Shown: positions 33,895-41,684 of the stretch, one piece after another
How positions within the stretch are numbered: the stretch's first letter is position 1
Layout: each line of letters begins with the position of its first letter
Source of the DNA: Bog-756 sp963829235
GTDB lineage: Bacteria > Actinomycetota > Acidimicrobiia > Acidimicrobiales > RAAP-2
Length of the DNA: 64,000 nucleotides
Direction: 5' to 3'
Assembly (NCBI GenBank): GCA_963829235.1
Contig: CAWHIF010000007.1
Location: 1-64,000, forward strand
Notes under the pieces: generated by a model
Databases searched by the model: none
What the model was told of the DNA's origin: nothing
What the model saw: only the letters and a program-made list of their open reading frames with translations
Program-made: the position numbers and the translations under genes

Positions 33895-34392
33895 TCAGCC
33901 CGAAGGAGACCTCGGCGGTGGAATGAGCGCTTCGGCGGGGCTGTTCTTCGACCCCGGGCCGGGTCGGGCTCGCACCGAGCGGACATCGACGGGCTCACCA
34001 CACGACGAGCAGGTGGGCACGACCGTCGTCAGGTGTCCACATCCCCGGTGCTCGATCTCCAGCGGCGGACCCTCCTCCGCCTCCCACCGATCGCCCCACT
34101 CGCGCATGGCCGTCAGCACCAGCCAGAGATCCCGGCCCTTCTCGGTCAGTCGGTAGTCGTGGCGCACCGGGTGTTGTTGGTAGGGCACCCGGGTCAGGAC
34201 CCCTTTGTCGACCAGGTGGTCGAGCCGCTCGGCCAGGATGTTCCTCGAGATCCCCAACCGACGCTGGAAGTCGTCGAATCTCGTGATGCCGAGGAAGCTG
34301 TCCCGGATGATCAGCATGGTCCACCACTCCCCCACGACCTCGAGGGCTTGGGCCACCGAGCAGTTCATCCCTTCGAAGCTCTTTCGGCGCAT
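33895..34392 (-). CDS. HxlR family transcriptional regulator
   Basis: A 165-residue winged-helix regulator: MNCSVAQALEVVGEWWTMLIIRDSFLGITRFDDFQRRLGISRNILAERLDHLVDKGVL is the classic HxlR DNA-binding domain at residues 9-65. An extra C-terminal part contains HRGCGH and CSSCGE, which could bind zinc. HxlR proteins are often redox or aldehyde sensors that act on divergent genes or themselves. ATG 34392 lies six bases after TACAAT on the minus strand. A TTGCA-N3-TGCAA palindrome upstream may be its own operator. Confidence 0.9.
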   Translation of the reverse strand: MRRKSFEGMNCSVAQALEVVGEWWTMLIIRDSFLGITRFDDFQRRLGISRNILAERLDHLVDKGVLTRVPYQQHPVRHDYRLTEKGRDLWLVLTAMREWGDRWEAEEGPPLEIEHRGCGHLTTVVPTCSSCGEPVDVRSVRARPGPGSKNSPAEALIPPPRSPSG

Positions 34393-34398
34393 GCTCCC

Positions 34399-34422
34399 AT
34401 TGTACTGGGTTGCATGTTGCAA
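34399..34422 (-). promoter_or_regulatory. HxlR promoter: TACAAT -10 and TTGCA-N3-TGCAA palindrome
   Basis: TACAAT (34399-34404) is six bases before the ATG; the inverted repeat TTGCA-N3-TGCAA (34410-34422) lies just upstream of it within the -10/-35 spacer, which suits autorepression. Confidence 0.45.
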
Positions 34423-34474
34423 TGCACTACGACTGGGGGCTGTCGGCCTGTCCGCGGCTGTCGCCGCCACGCCG

Positions 34475-35572
34475 CTACCAGAGTGAGTTCCAGTCCTCCG
34501 GCACCAGGCGGCCCACCGGAACCAACCCCGCCTCGCGAGGCACCCGGAGGGCCTCGACATCGATCCACGTCGGCCGGTCGAATCCGGCCCGCTTCCAGTG
34601 TCGGATCGGTACCGACTTCCAATCCCGGCTCTTGCTCCCTCCCTCGGAGTATCCCGGTCGGACCAGCAGGTGGGTGGGCGAACCGGCCACCACCACGCAC
34701 CGGCGCGACTTGCCCTCGTGCCCGGATGGGTCGGGAACCCCGGGGTCGAACGGCACCCAGGCGAAGACGACGCCGCCGACCAATGGATCGAGCCGCTCGA
34801 ACTCCTCTTCCTGCAGTGGCGTGAGCGTGGCCCGCCGGGTGACACGTGGAACCGTGCCGGTGACCGGAGTCTCCTTGGGGACAGAGGCGACCGGCGTCGT
34901 GCGCTCCTTCTTCCGCTCGCGCCTGACCTGCTCCCCGGCCTTCCGGGCAGCTTCCATCTTCTTCCGCCGCTCTTCGGCATCCCGCTGCTTCTTCAGGCGC
35001 CGCGCCTCGCGTTGTTCGGGCGAGACACCCTGCCGGGACGTGGATGCCCTCGGTTGCTCGGGGACGGCCGGGGCCGGGTCGGACGCCCCGGTGAGACCGA
35101 ACCGTGGGTCGCCGGCCACGATCTCGAAGCACAGATCGGAGGCGGGCATGTCGTCGTCGGCCACGCTGGCCAGCATCACGGCGATCGTGGAGTCGTCGAA
35201 CGAGCCACGGACCTGGTCGAGCGCGTCGAGCAATTGCTCCCTCGTCGGATCCTCCGAGTGGTCGCCGAGCACCTCGATGGTACGGGTCAGACATGCGTCG
35301 GCAATGGCCGCGGCCACAAAGGGCAGCGCGGCGCGGTACTGGGGCCTGGTGACCACGCCGGCCGGGTCGCGGTGCTTGCGCAGGGCATTGAGCGCGTTGG
35401 CAATCGCCTTCGGCGCCTGGAACCTCGGGTCGGCCGTCAGGTCAAGCGCCGCCTTCAGCCGGCTCCTGTCCACCTTGGCCACGGCGGCCCGCACCATGGC
35501 GATCCGGGCGCTGTCGGTGATGCCGGCCTCCATCCACTGTCCTTTCGTCGTCGTGTCGGGCGTCACGGTCAT
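34475..35572 (-). CDS. Uncharacterised protein: helical domain, charged coiled coil and MazF/PemK-like C-terminus
   Basis: A 365-residue protein with three parts. Residues 15-155 are helical with no family I recognise. Residues 185-224 are an uninterrupted Lys/Arg/Glu helix likely to be a coiled coil or nucleic-acid-binding arm. Residues 265-360 (GGVVFAWVPFD, RRCVVVAGSPTHLLVRP, WIDVEALRVPR) look like the SH3-type barrel of PemK/MazF toxins or related proteins. No antitoxin gene is adjacent. The toxin-like fold is a pattern-level inference; catalytic residues cannot be claimed. Confidence 0.65.
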   Translation of the reverse strand: MTVTPDTTTKGQWMEAGITDSARIAMVRAAVAKVDRSRLKAALDLTADPRFQAPKAIANALNALRKHRDPAGVVTRPQYRAALPFVAAAIADACLTRTIEVLGDHSEDPTREQLLDALDQVRGSFDDSTIAVMLASVADDDMPASDLCFEIVAGDPRFGLTGASDPAPAVPEQPRASTSRQGVSPEQREARRLKKQRDAEERRKKMEAARKAGEQVRRERKKERTTPVASVPKETPVTGTVPRVTRRATLTPLQEEEFERLDPLVGGVVFAWVPFDPGVPDPSGHEGKSRRCVVVAGSPTHLLVRPGYSEGGSKSRDWKSVPIRHWKRAGFDRPTWIDVEALRVPREAGLVPVGRLVPEDWNSLW

Positions 35573-35643
35573 GACCCGCTCGAGGCGGGCTCCGTGATGC
35601 TCATCATCGCAGAGGATCGATGCCTCGAACCGACGGGTGCGGC

Positions 35644-35649
35644 GATACT
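35644..35649 (+). promoter_or_regulatory. -10 element GATACT for the membrane protein gene
   Basis: GATACT ends six bases before ATG 35656, no Shine-Dalgarno; fits the leaderless pattern. Confidence 0.4.
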
Positions 35650-35655
35650 GAACCG

Positions 35656-36501
35656 ATGGACGATGAACGCCGCCTGTCGAGGGGACCGGGACCCTTCGTC
35701 ACCTTGATCGAGTACGAGCGGCCCGATGGGCTCGTGTCGCGATGGGACTCCCGGCGTCATCGCAAACACGCTGACGGCCGGACGGTGCCCGGTGGCACGT
35801 GGTGGGCCCCTACGGCCCGGGGCTGGTGGATCGGCATCCTCTTCGCTGTCGGTTCAAGCCTCTTCGCCCTCGGCGCGGTACCCGGGTACGCCACTGCCGT
35901 CGGCGACCGGGCCGATTCGGCCACCTATTTCCTCGGGTCCCTCTTCTTCACCTCGGCCGGCTTCCTCCAGTACCGCGAGTCGGTGGACGCAGCAGCTGAT
36001 GGCCCCACCCGCGGGTGGAAGCGGGTGTTGGCCTACCGTCCCCGTCAGATCGACTGGTGGGCGACGGCGATCCAGCTGGCCGGCACGGTCTTCTTCAACG
36101 TCAGCACCGGCAACGCCCTCCGGATCGATCTGAGCAGCCAGGCAGCTCATCAGCACATCTGGAGACCGGATGCCTTCGGTTCGGTGTGCTTCCTGGTGGC
36201 CAGCGGACTGGCGTGGTTCGAGGTGTGCCATGGGTGGCTGGCCTGGTCACCCCGGAGTCTGGCGTGGTGGATCACCCTGGCCAATCTGGTCGGGTCCGTC
36301 GCCTTCGGGATCTCCGCGGTCGCCGCCTATATCGTCCCGGCAACCGGCCAGGTATTGGACGTGGAACTGTCCAATCTCGGCACCTTCGTCGGAGCCCTGT
36401 GCTTCCTCGGTGGCGCCCTCCTCCTCCTGCCCGAGCGGACGGAACAAGAGCCCGTGCCCGTGGCGCCTCAGCCTCGTAGAGGGGCCGCCCCACCGAAGTG
36501 A
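35656..36501 (+). CDS. Multi-pass membrane protein of unknown function (YrhK-like)
   Basis: A 281-residue protein with a hydrophilic N-terminus of about 50 residues followed by six hydrophobic segments (for example WWIGILFAVGSSLFALGAVPG, WWATAIQLAGTVFFNVSTG, FVGALCFLGGALLLL). The phrase FFNVSTGNAL and repeated Trp-rich starts of helices recall YrhK-domain proteins. No transport or enzymatic motif is visible. Its last 34 bases overlap the convergent oxidoreductase gene. Confidence 0.7.
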   Translation: MDDERRLSRGPGPFVTLIEYERPDGLVSRWDSRRHRKHADGRTVPGGTWWAPTARGWWIGILFAVGSSLFALGAVPGYATAVGDRADSATYFLGSLFFTSAGFLQYRESVDAAADGPTRGWKRVLAYRPRQIDWWATAIQLAGTVFFNVSTGNALRIDLSSQAAHQHIWRPDAFGSVCFLVASGLAWFEVCHGWLAWSPRSLAWWITLANLVGSVAFGISAVAAYIVPATGQVLDVELSNLGTFVGALCFLGGALLLLPERTEQEPVPVAPQPRRGAAPPK

Positions 36502-37907
36502 TCGTGAAGCACGGTTCGGGCCGCGTACACGCCGCACATCCCGTGCACCCCTCCCCCCGGGGCGGTGGATGCCGAGCACAGGTACAGGTCATCGAGGGGC
36601 GTCCGGTACGGATTCCACTGGACCGTCGGACGGAACACCGTCTGGACGAGACTGGACGCACCCCCGGCGATGTCACCGCCCACGTAGTTCGGATTGTGCC
36701 GCTCCTCGTCGGCGGCGGTGAGGACCGAGCGCGCCAAGACGAGATCCGAGAACCCCGGTGCGAAGCGCTCGATCTGGGCTTCGACGGCCGACGTCATGTC
36801 CACGTCCGATCCGAAGGGGACGTGGCAGTAGCCCCACAGGGCCTGCTGTCCGGCCGGTGCCCGACTGGGATCGGCCACCCCCGCCTGGACGATGATGCAG
36901 TAGGGACGGTGCGGGTGCCTTCCCGCCTTGACGTCGGACTCGCTGGCCGCCACTTCGGCGAACGTGCCGCCGAGGTGCACGGTCCCGGCCCGGCGGCAGA
37001 CCTCGGCGCTCCAGGGGACCGGTCCGGACAACGCCCAGTCGATCTTGCACACGCCCGCGCCGTAGCGAAATCGACGGAGCGCCCTGCGGTAGCGATCGGG
37101 AAGCGATGTTCCGGCGATGTCGACGAGGGTCTTGGGCGACGTGTCGAGCACCACCGCCGTCGAGGGCGGCAGCTCCGCCAGCGAGCCGACCCACTGCCCC
37201 GTGACGATCGTCCCGCCGAGCCTCTCGAGCTCGGCCACCTGCGCGTCGGCGATGGCGGAGCTACCGCCTTTGACGACGGGCCAACCCACGGCATGTGCGG
37301 TCATGGTCAGAAGGGTCCCGAAGGCGCTGGTGAGGGGGGCGGTCAGGGACATGGCATGGGCCCCGACGCCGGCCAGCAGCGCCTTGGCCTCCTCCGATCG
37401 GAACCTGCGCACCAGCCACTCCATGGGCATGAGACCGGGAAGCCCGAAGCGAGTCAACGCCACGGGGTGACTCGGAACCGAACGGAGCGGACCCAGTACC
37501 TCGTCGGCGATGACCTGGCAGTCTCGGACCAACGGCTCCATCAGACGCCGGTATGCCGGTCCGTCAGATCCGAGGGCGGCCACCGTCTCGTCCAGGGAGC
37601 GGAATGCAGCCACCGCGGCGCTCCCCTCGATGGGCTGGGCGAACGGCACCGGTGGTTGGCAGAGGGCATCGCGAAGTCCCTGGAAGGCCGGCTGACGGAA
37701 GAAGGGGGACACGAGCACCATGGGATGGACCGCCGAGCACACATCGTGGTGGAAACCGGGCACGGTCAGATCCTCGGTCCGGCATCCACCACCGGCCCGC
37801 TCGGCGCCCTCCACGACCGTCACCGACAGCCCGGCACCGGCCAGCGTCACCGCGGCCGCCAATCCGTTGGGTCCCGACCCCACCACCACCACATCCACCG
37901 GATTCAC
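36468..37907 (-). CDS. Phytoene desaturase-like FAD-dependent oxidoreductase
   Basis: A 479-residue NAD(P)/FAD-dependent enzyme. DVVVVGSGPNGLAAAVTLAGAG followed by VVEGAERAGGGCRT at the N-terminus is the CrtI/PYROXD2-type FAD site, and the C-terminal YLCSASTAPGGGVHGMCGVYAA closes it. GTG 37907 (protein VNPVDVVVV) is preferred; a TTG at 37943 would add 12 residues of no family similarity. No other carotenoid genes are nearby, so it is more likely a PYROXD2-like oxidase than a carotenoid desaturase. 3' end overlaps the convergent membrane protein gene. Confidence 0.88.
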   Translation of the reverse strand: MNPVDVVVVGSGPNGLAAAVTLAGAGLSVTVVEGAERAGGGCRTEDLTVPGFHHDVCSAVHPMVLVSPFFRQPAFQGLRDALCQPPVPFAQPIEGSAAVAAFRSLDETVAALGSDGPAYRRLMEPLVRDCQVIADEVLGPLRSVPSHPVALTRFGLPGLMPMEWLVRRFRSEEAKALLAGVGAHAMSLTAPLTSAFGTLLTMTAHAVGWPVVKGGSSAIADAQVAELERLGGTIVTGQWVGSLAELPPSTAVVLDTSPKTLVDIAGTSLPDRYRRALRRFRYGAGVCKIDWALSGPVPWSAEVCRRAGTVHLGGTFAEVAASESDVKAGRHPHRPYCIIVQAGVADPSRAPAGQQALWGYCHVPFGSDVDMTSAVEAQIERFAPGFSDLVLARSVLTAADEERHNPNYVGGDIAGGASSLVQTVFRPTVQWNPYRTPLDDLYLCSASTAPGGGVHGMCGVYAARTVLHDHFGGAAPLRG

Positions 37908-37961
37908 GGTCGGGTCCCGTCGGTACCGAGGACGCTCATCCAAGAAGTTCTACCGCCGGAG

Positions 37962-38010
37962 GTGCCGGGGGCGCACATCGGTTGTGCCGGGGGCGCACAT
38001 CGGTTGTGCC
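37962..38010. repeat. 22-bp tandem repeat, 2.2 copies
   Basis: Two identical 22-base units (37962-37983 and 37984-38005), each with GTGCC at its start and GCGCACATCGGTT at its end, plus a five-base partial third copy, in the gap upstream of the desaturase-like gene. Confidence 0.85.
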
Positions 38011-38178
38011 CGCAACGGCCACCGCCGGTGGCCGGACCACCCCGATGAGCACGGATTCTTACGCCTCGGCCGCCCCGGAGGGCCGGCGCGGAAGAGGGAC
38101 AGCCTTCTCGGCGTTGTACACGGGAAGGAAGGAGTCTCCGGGTCAGAGCCTTCGAATACGAGAACCGGGATAGGCAGG

Positions 38179-38556
38179 ATGAACGAAATGGAAGGCGAAA
38201 CGGTGAATGATGGTCACGTGGATCAGGTGAGCTCCGAGCAGGTGGATACCGGTGACAGCTCCGACGGCGACGGCCGGACCCCCGGGGATGTCCTGCGGAC
38301 CCTGCCTTCCGAAGCGCAACAGCGGGGGACACGGTACGTGTCGGCCCAGGCCATGCAGGCCAAATTGTTCTCCGTCTACGACGCCGCGGCCGCGGCCGAG
38401 GATGCTCTGGCCCTGGTCCAACAGCAGCTGACGCTCACCCTGAACCGCAACTACTACGAGGCGGACGAGATCGAGAGCATGGCCGCAGAGCTGGACGCCC
38501 TCCTCATGCTGGAGTCGCTCGAGCTGACCGAGGACGACCTGGTCTCGGAGGACTGA
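38179..38556 (+). CDS. Small acidic protein of unknown function
   Basis: A 125-residue, strongly acidic protein. The first 45 residues are disordered (Asp/Ser/Gly-rich); residues 50-125 are helical, with AQAMQAKLFSVYDAAAAAEDALALVQQQLTLTLNRNYYEADEIESMAAELDALL suggesting a two-helix hairpin, and an acidic ELTEDDLVSED end. I do not recognise the family. Codon use is normal for the region, the frame is well filled and AGG lies before the ATG, so it is probably a real gene. ATG 38188 is an alternative start. Confidence 0.6.
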   Translation: MNEMEGETVNDGHVDQVSSEQVDTGDSSDGDGRTPGDVLRTLPSEAQQRGTRYVSAQAMQAKLFSVYDAAAAAEDALALVQQQLTLTLNRNYYEADEIESMAAELDALLMLESLELTEDDLVSED

Positions 38557-38658
38557 GACCTCCGGCGTGGCGTCGCGGACGGCGCCGCAGGTGGGAGAGG
38601 GTCGGCCGGCCGAAGGGGCTGTCCATGCGGCCCAGTGGAAAAGCGGACTGCCCCGGTA

Positions 38659-38664
38659 CACAAT
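38659..38664 (+). promoter_or_regulatory. -10 element CACAAT for the cNMP-binding protein gene
   Basis: CACAAT ends six bases before ATG 38671 without a ribosome site. Confidence 0.35.
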
Positions 38665-38670
38665 GTGACC

Positions 38671-39663
38671 ATGCGAATCGAGAGCTCGGTCACCTCACTG
38701 TCCTGGATTCCTTCGGAGGCGGTCCGGGGGGCGACCCGGGTCGCCTTCGACGCCGGGTTCACCCATTACGACGAGCCACCACCTGACGTCATCGAAGACC
38801 TCGAGGCGCTGCGGAAGGCGGACCGGTTCCGCTTCGCCAACCTGTTGGCGGCGTGGATGGACGTCGACGGGGACGGCAAGGTCACAGGCTTCGACTACTC
38901 CGGGGGCGGGCTGATGGGCTCGACCACTGCGGGAGTGGCCAGATTCAAGCGGGAATTCGAAGCGGTGGCCCTCCCGGACCTGAAGCTGGAGCCCGAGGTC
39001 GGTGAGGGATGGGTCCGGTTCACCCAGACCGCGGGCGGACGCACCGGTCTCCCCGCGCCACGCCGGGTCCGGCGCCGGCCGTTCATCCAGTGGCAGGCGC
39101 CACTGGTGTGGTCGACACTGAGCCTGACGCTCCACGCCGACGGGCCCCCGGAGTTCGAGGTGCTCGGAGCCAGCCGGTTCCCGAGGCATTGGATCTTCGA
39201 CGGCGAGGGTCACCTGGCGGCCAAATCGGGCCTGACCGACTTCCGCGACTGGTACCGCAAGTCATTCGGCAAGCACACCCCCTGGGGCGACCAGGACTCG
39301 CCGGCCCTGATCACCGTGGTCGAGACGGCGCTCGAGCGCACGCTCTCGGTGCACATGATGGACAACGCCAAGCCGAAGTTCCGAAAGCTGAAGGCCGGGG
39401 AGACACTGGTCACCGAGGGGGAGGAAGGGACCGACGTCTTCCTCGTGCTCGACGGGGTGATGAGGGTCGAAAAAGGCGGCGAGCGGCTGGCCGAGTACGG
39501 ACCGGGCGCGGTGTTGGGCGAGCGGGCCGGGATGGAGTCGGGAAAGCGCAACTCGACGCTGGTTGCCGTGACGGGCTGCCGGGTGGCAGTGGTGGCCCAC
39601 GAGCTCATGGACAAAGAGCAGCTGCGGGAGCTGGCCAAGGGCCACGGGGCCGAAGATTCATAG
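38671..39663 (+). CDS. Cyclic nucleotide-binding domain protein with EF-hand-like loop
   Basis: A 330-residue protein. Residues 64-75 read DVDGDGKVTGFD, a canonical 12-residue EF-hand/dockerin calcium loop with Asp at 1, 3, 5 and 12. The middle has basic segments and WIFDGEGHLAAKSGLTDFRDWYRKSFGKHTPWGDQDSPAL. The last 100 residues (KLKAGETLVTEGEEGTDVFLVLDGVMRVEKGG, then YGPGAVLGERAGMESGKRNSTLVAVTGC) are a cNMP-binding fold with the GERA phosphate cassette. No DNA-binding domain is present, so it is a cytoplasmic cAMP/calcium-responsive protein of unknown output. A class III cyclase lies 26 kb away in the same window. Confidence 0.82.
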   Translation: MRIESSVTSLSWIPSEAVRGATRVAFDAGFTHYDEPPPDVIEDLEALRKADRFRFANLLAAWMDVDGDGKVTGFDYSGGGLMGSTTAGVARFKREFEAVALPDLKLEPEVGEGWVRFTQTAGGRTGLPAPRRVRRRPFIQWQAPLVWSTLSLTLHADGPPEFEVLGASRFPRHWIFDGEGHLAAKSGLTDFRDWYRKSFGKHTPWGDQDSPALITVVETALERTLSVHMMDNAKPKFRKLKAGETLVTEGEEGTDVFLVLDGVMRVEKGGERLAEYGPGAVLGERAGMESGKRNSTLVAVTGCRVAVVAHELMDKEQLRELAKGHGAEDS

Positions 39664-39710
39664 CGCGCCGGGCGTCGGTCCGGCCCACGGGCGGGGGCCG
39701 GGCGCCTCCT

Positions 39711-40760
39711 TCAACCGATGAGGTCCTTGACCTTGGCCACGACGTCCACCGGGCGCTGGCCGCCGAGCGGGACGGGAATGACCTGGAGATGGGTCACGTC
39801 GGCCTCACGGAAGGCCTCTATCCGTTCGGCCACGTAGCTCTCGGGCCCGCACAGCGACGTGGCCTCGAGCAATTCGTCGGGCACCAGCGCCTCCGCCTCG
39901 GTCTTCTTGCCATCCAGATACAGATTCTGGATCTTTTCCGCCGCCTCCTCGAAGCCGTAGCGGCGCACCACGTCGTTGTAGAAATTCTTCCCCTTGGCCC
40001 CCATCCCCCCCACGTAGAGGGCGACCATGGGCCGGGCCAGATTGCGCAGTGCGGTCACCTCTTCACCTTCGCCGATGGCAACCAACCCGCCCACCGTGAC
40101 CTGCAACGGCCCGAGCGCCGGATCCCGCTTGGACGCTCCGGCGTCGAGCGAGGCGCCCCACACCGACCGGGCCTTCTCCGGCATGAAGAGCATCGGGATC
40201 CACCCGTTCGCCACTTCGGCGGTCATGGCCACGTTCTTCTCGCCCAGCGCGGCCACCCAGATGGGAACGGATGAGCGGACCGGGTGGGCGATGATCTTGA
40301 GTGCCTTCCCGAGCCCGGTTCCCTGGCCGGCCGGAAGGGGCATGTTGTAGTAGGTCCCCGAGTGCACCAGGGGCGCTTCACGCGCCCAGACCTGACGGCA
40401 GACCTCGATGATCTCGCGGGTGCGGCCGATGGGCGCAGAGAAGGGCACGCCGTGCCAGCCCTCGATGACCTGCGGTCCGGACGAGCCCAGGCCCAGGTGG
40501 AACCGCCCCTCCGACAGGGTGTCGATACCCGCCGCGGTCATGGCGATCAGCGTGGGGGTCCTGGTGTAGATGGGGAGGATGGCCGAGCCGATCTCCACCC
40601 TGTCGGTGAGGGCGGCCAGGTATCCCATGAGGCTGGGCGAGTCCAGGCCATAGGCCTCGGCCACCCACACGAGGTCCAGGCCGGCCTTCTCCAGTTCGGC
40701 CACCTCATCGGCGGCCTGCCGGAATCCGCCCGAGTAGCTGAGCACGGTGCTGATCTTCAT
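39711..40760 (-). CDS. LLM class F420-dependent oxidoreductase
   Basis: A 349-residue bacterial-luciferase-like enzyme, longer and distinct from the one at 1525. It starts MKISTVLSYSGGFRQAADEVAELEKAGLDLVWVAEAYGLD and has the family's LGLGSSGPQVIEGWHGVPF and VPIWVAALGEKNVAMTAEVANGWIP segments. This form is common beside lipid-degradation genes in actinobacteria. ATG 40760 is preceded by GAAAGAGG; a TTG lies one codon upstream. It starts 30 bases after the end of the acyl-CoA thioesterase gene, so the acyl-CoA dehydrogenase, thioesterase and this gene probably form one operon. Confidence 0.9.
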   Translation of the reverse strand: MKISTVLSYSGGFRQAADEVAELEKAGLDLVWVAEAYGLDSPSLMGYLAALTDRVEIGSAILPIYTRTPTLIAMTAAGIDTLSEGRFHLGLGSSGPQVIEGWHGVPFSAPIGRTREIIEVCRQVWAREAPLVHSGTYYNMPLPAGQGTGLGKALKIIAHPVRSSVPIWVAALGEKNVAMTAEVANGWIPMLFMPEKARSVWGASLDAGASKRDPALGPLQVTVGGLVAIGEGEEVTALRNLARPMVALYVGGMGAKGKNFYNDVVRRYGFEEAAEKIQNLYLDGKKTEAEALVPDELLEATSLCGPESYVAERIEAFREADVTHLQVIPVPLGGQRPVDVVAKVKDLIG

Positions 40761-40790
40761 CAATCCCTCTTTCCTGTCCGGTGACTGTCC

Positions 40791-41600
40791 CTAATCCCAG
40801 AAACGCACGCTCATCGACTGGCTGGCCGTGGCCAACAGGGAGCCCTGCTCCGACCAGAGATAGGCGATGCCCTGCCCGTAACCACCGGCCAGCGCCTGGA
40901 TGTGGATGTCACAGAGCACCCACTCGGTCGGGACCAGACGGACCACCCGCAGGGTGTTGTCGAGGCTCCGCGACATCACCCGGCGCCCGAGCGGCTGTGA
41001 CACGGCCCCGGTGACGTAGTCGCCGATGATGGCCAGCGTCGCCGCCGAGGGCTCGAGATGCCCAGGCACGCGCGCCCACAACGCACTGGTCGGCTCGCCC
41101 GGGACACCCAGCCCGGCGCTGATCTCCTCGAAGGACCGGCCCGTGGCCTGGCGCACCTCGATGCGATCGAAGATCGAGGCGGACGCGAAACCGGGGCGCA
41201 GGCGAGGGGAGCTCTCGTCGGGTGGAGGCACGTCCGGGGCGGTCACCCACACACCCTCCGCGTCGAGCGATCCGGGGGAGCCGGCGGCGGCGTTGACGGT
41301 GAGGATCTCCGCGTCGCCGACCCGGCCCACCACCCGGCCCTGGGTGATGTGGCGACCCTCTGCGGCCAAGGTGACGGTCAGATCGAGGGTCGAGTGGGTC
41401 GGGGCATAGGAAAGGTACTGCGCCGTCGACCAGATCGTGGGGCGCTCCGCCGCCTTCTCCAGAGCCACGAGGGCGGCGCCCAGACCGCACCCCCCGAAGA
41501 GGAAATGGCCCGGGGTGCAGAGCTCGGGCACCACCTCGAGCCGCCAGTGCAGATCGTCGCCCACCGGCACCATGCCGAGGAACTGTTCGGCGTTGGTCAC
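40791..41600 (-). CDS. Acyl-CoA thioesterase (double hot-dog, TesB-like)
   Basis: A 269-residue protein with two hot-dog modules: an N-terminal one with HFLFGGCGLGAALVALEKAAERPTIWSTAQYLSYAP and a C-terminal one ending DIHIQALAGGYGQGIAYLWSEQGSLLATASQSMSVR. This is the arrangement of thioesterase-like acyl-CoA hydrolases used in beta-oxidation or CoA recycling. GTG 41600 (VTNAEQFLGM) is chosen because upstream in-frame residues are low complexity. Middle gene of a probable three-gene operon with an acyl-CoA dehydrogenase and an F420 oxidoreductase. Confidence 0.85.
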   Translation of the reverse strand: MTNAEQFLGMVPVGDDLHWRLEVVPELCTPGHFLFGGCGLGAALVALEKAAERPTIWSTAQYLSYAPTHSTLDLTVTLAAEGRHITQGRVVGRVGDAEILTVNAAAGSPGSLDAEGVWVTAPDVPPPDESSPRLRPGFASASIFDRIEVRQATGRSFEEISAGLGVPGEPTSALWARVPGHLEPSAATLAIIGDYVTGAVSQPLGRRVMSRSLDNTLRVVRLVPTEWVLCDIHIQALAGGYGQGIAYLWSEQGSLLATASQSMSVRFWD

Positions 41601-41684
41601 CCGGTCACCCGGCCCCTGGTCACCTGGTCGGCGGCCGGACGCCAACGGCCGCGGCGGAGCGGTGGGGCCGTTGCCTCGGGGACA

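Noticed and set aside
34475..34980. Long N-terminal extension of the HxlR gene (open frame to 34980)
   Set aside because: The extra frame overprints the preceding gene and lacks family similarity; the HxlR domain begins right after ATG 34392, which has its own -10.
36732..37700. Carotenoid biosynthesis locus
   Set aside because: The desaturase-like enzyme has no crtB, crtE or cyclase neighbours and its sequence is closer to PYROXD2-like oxidases.
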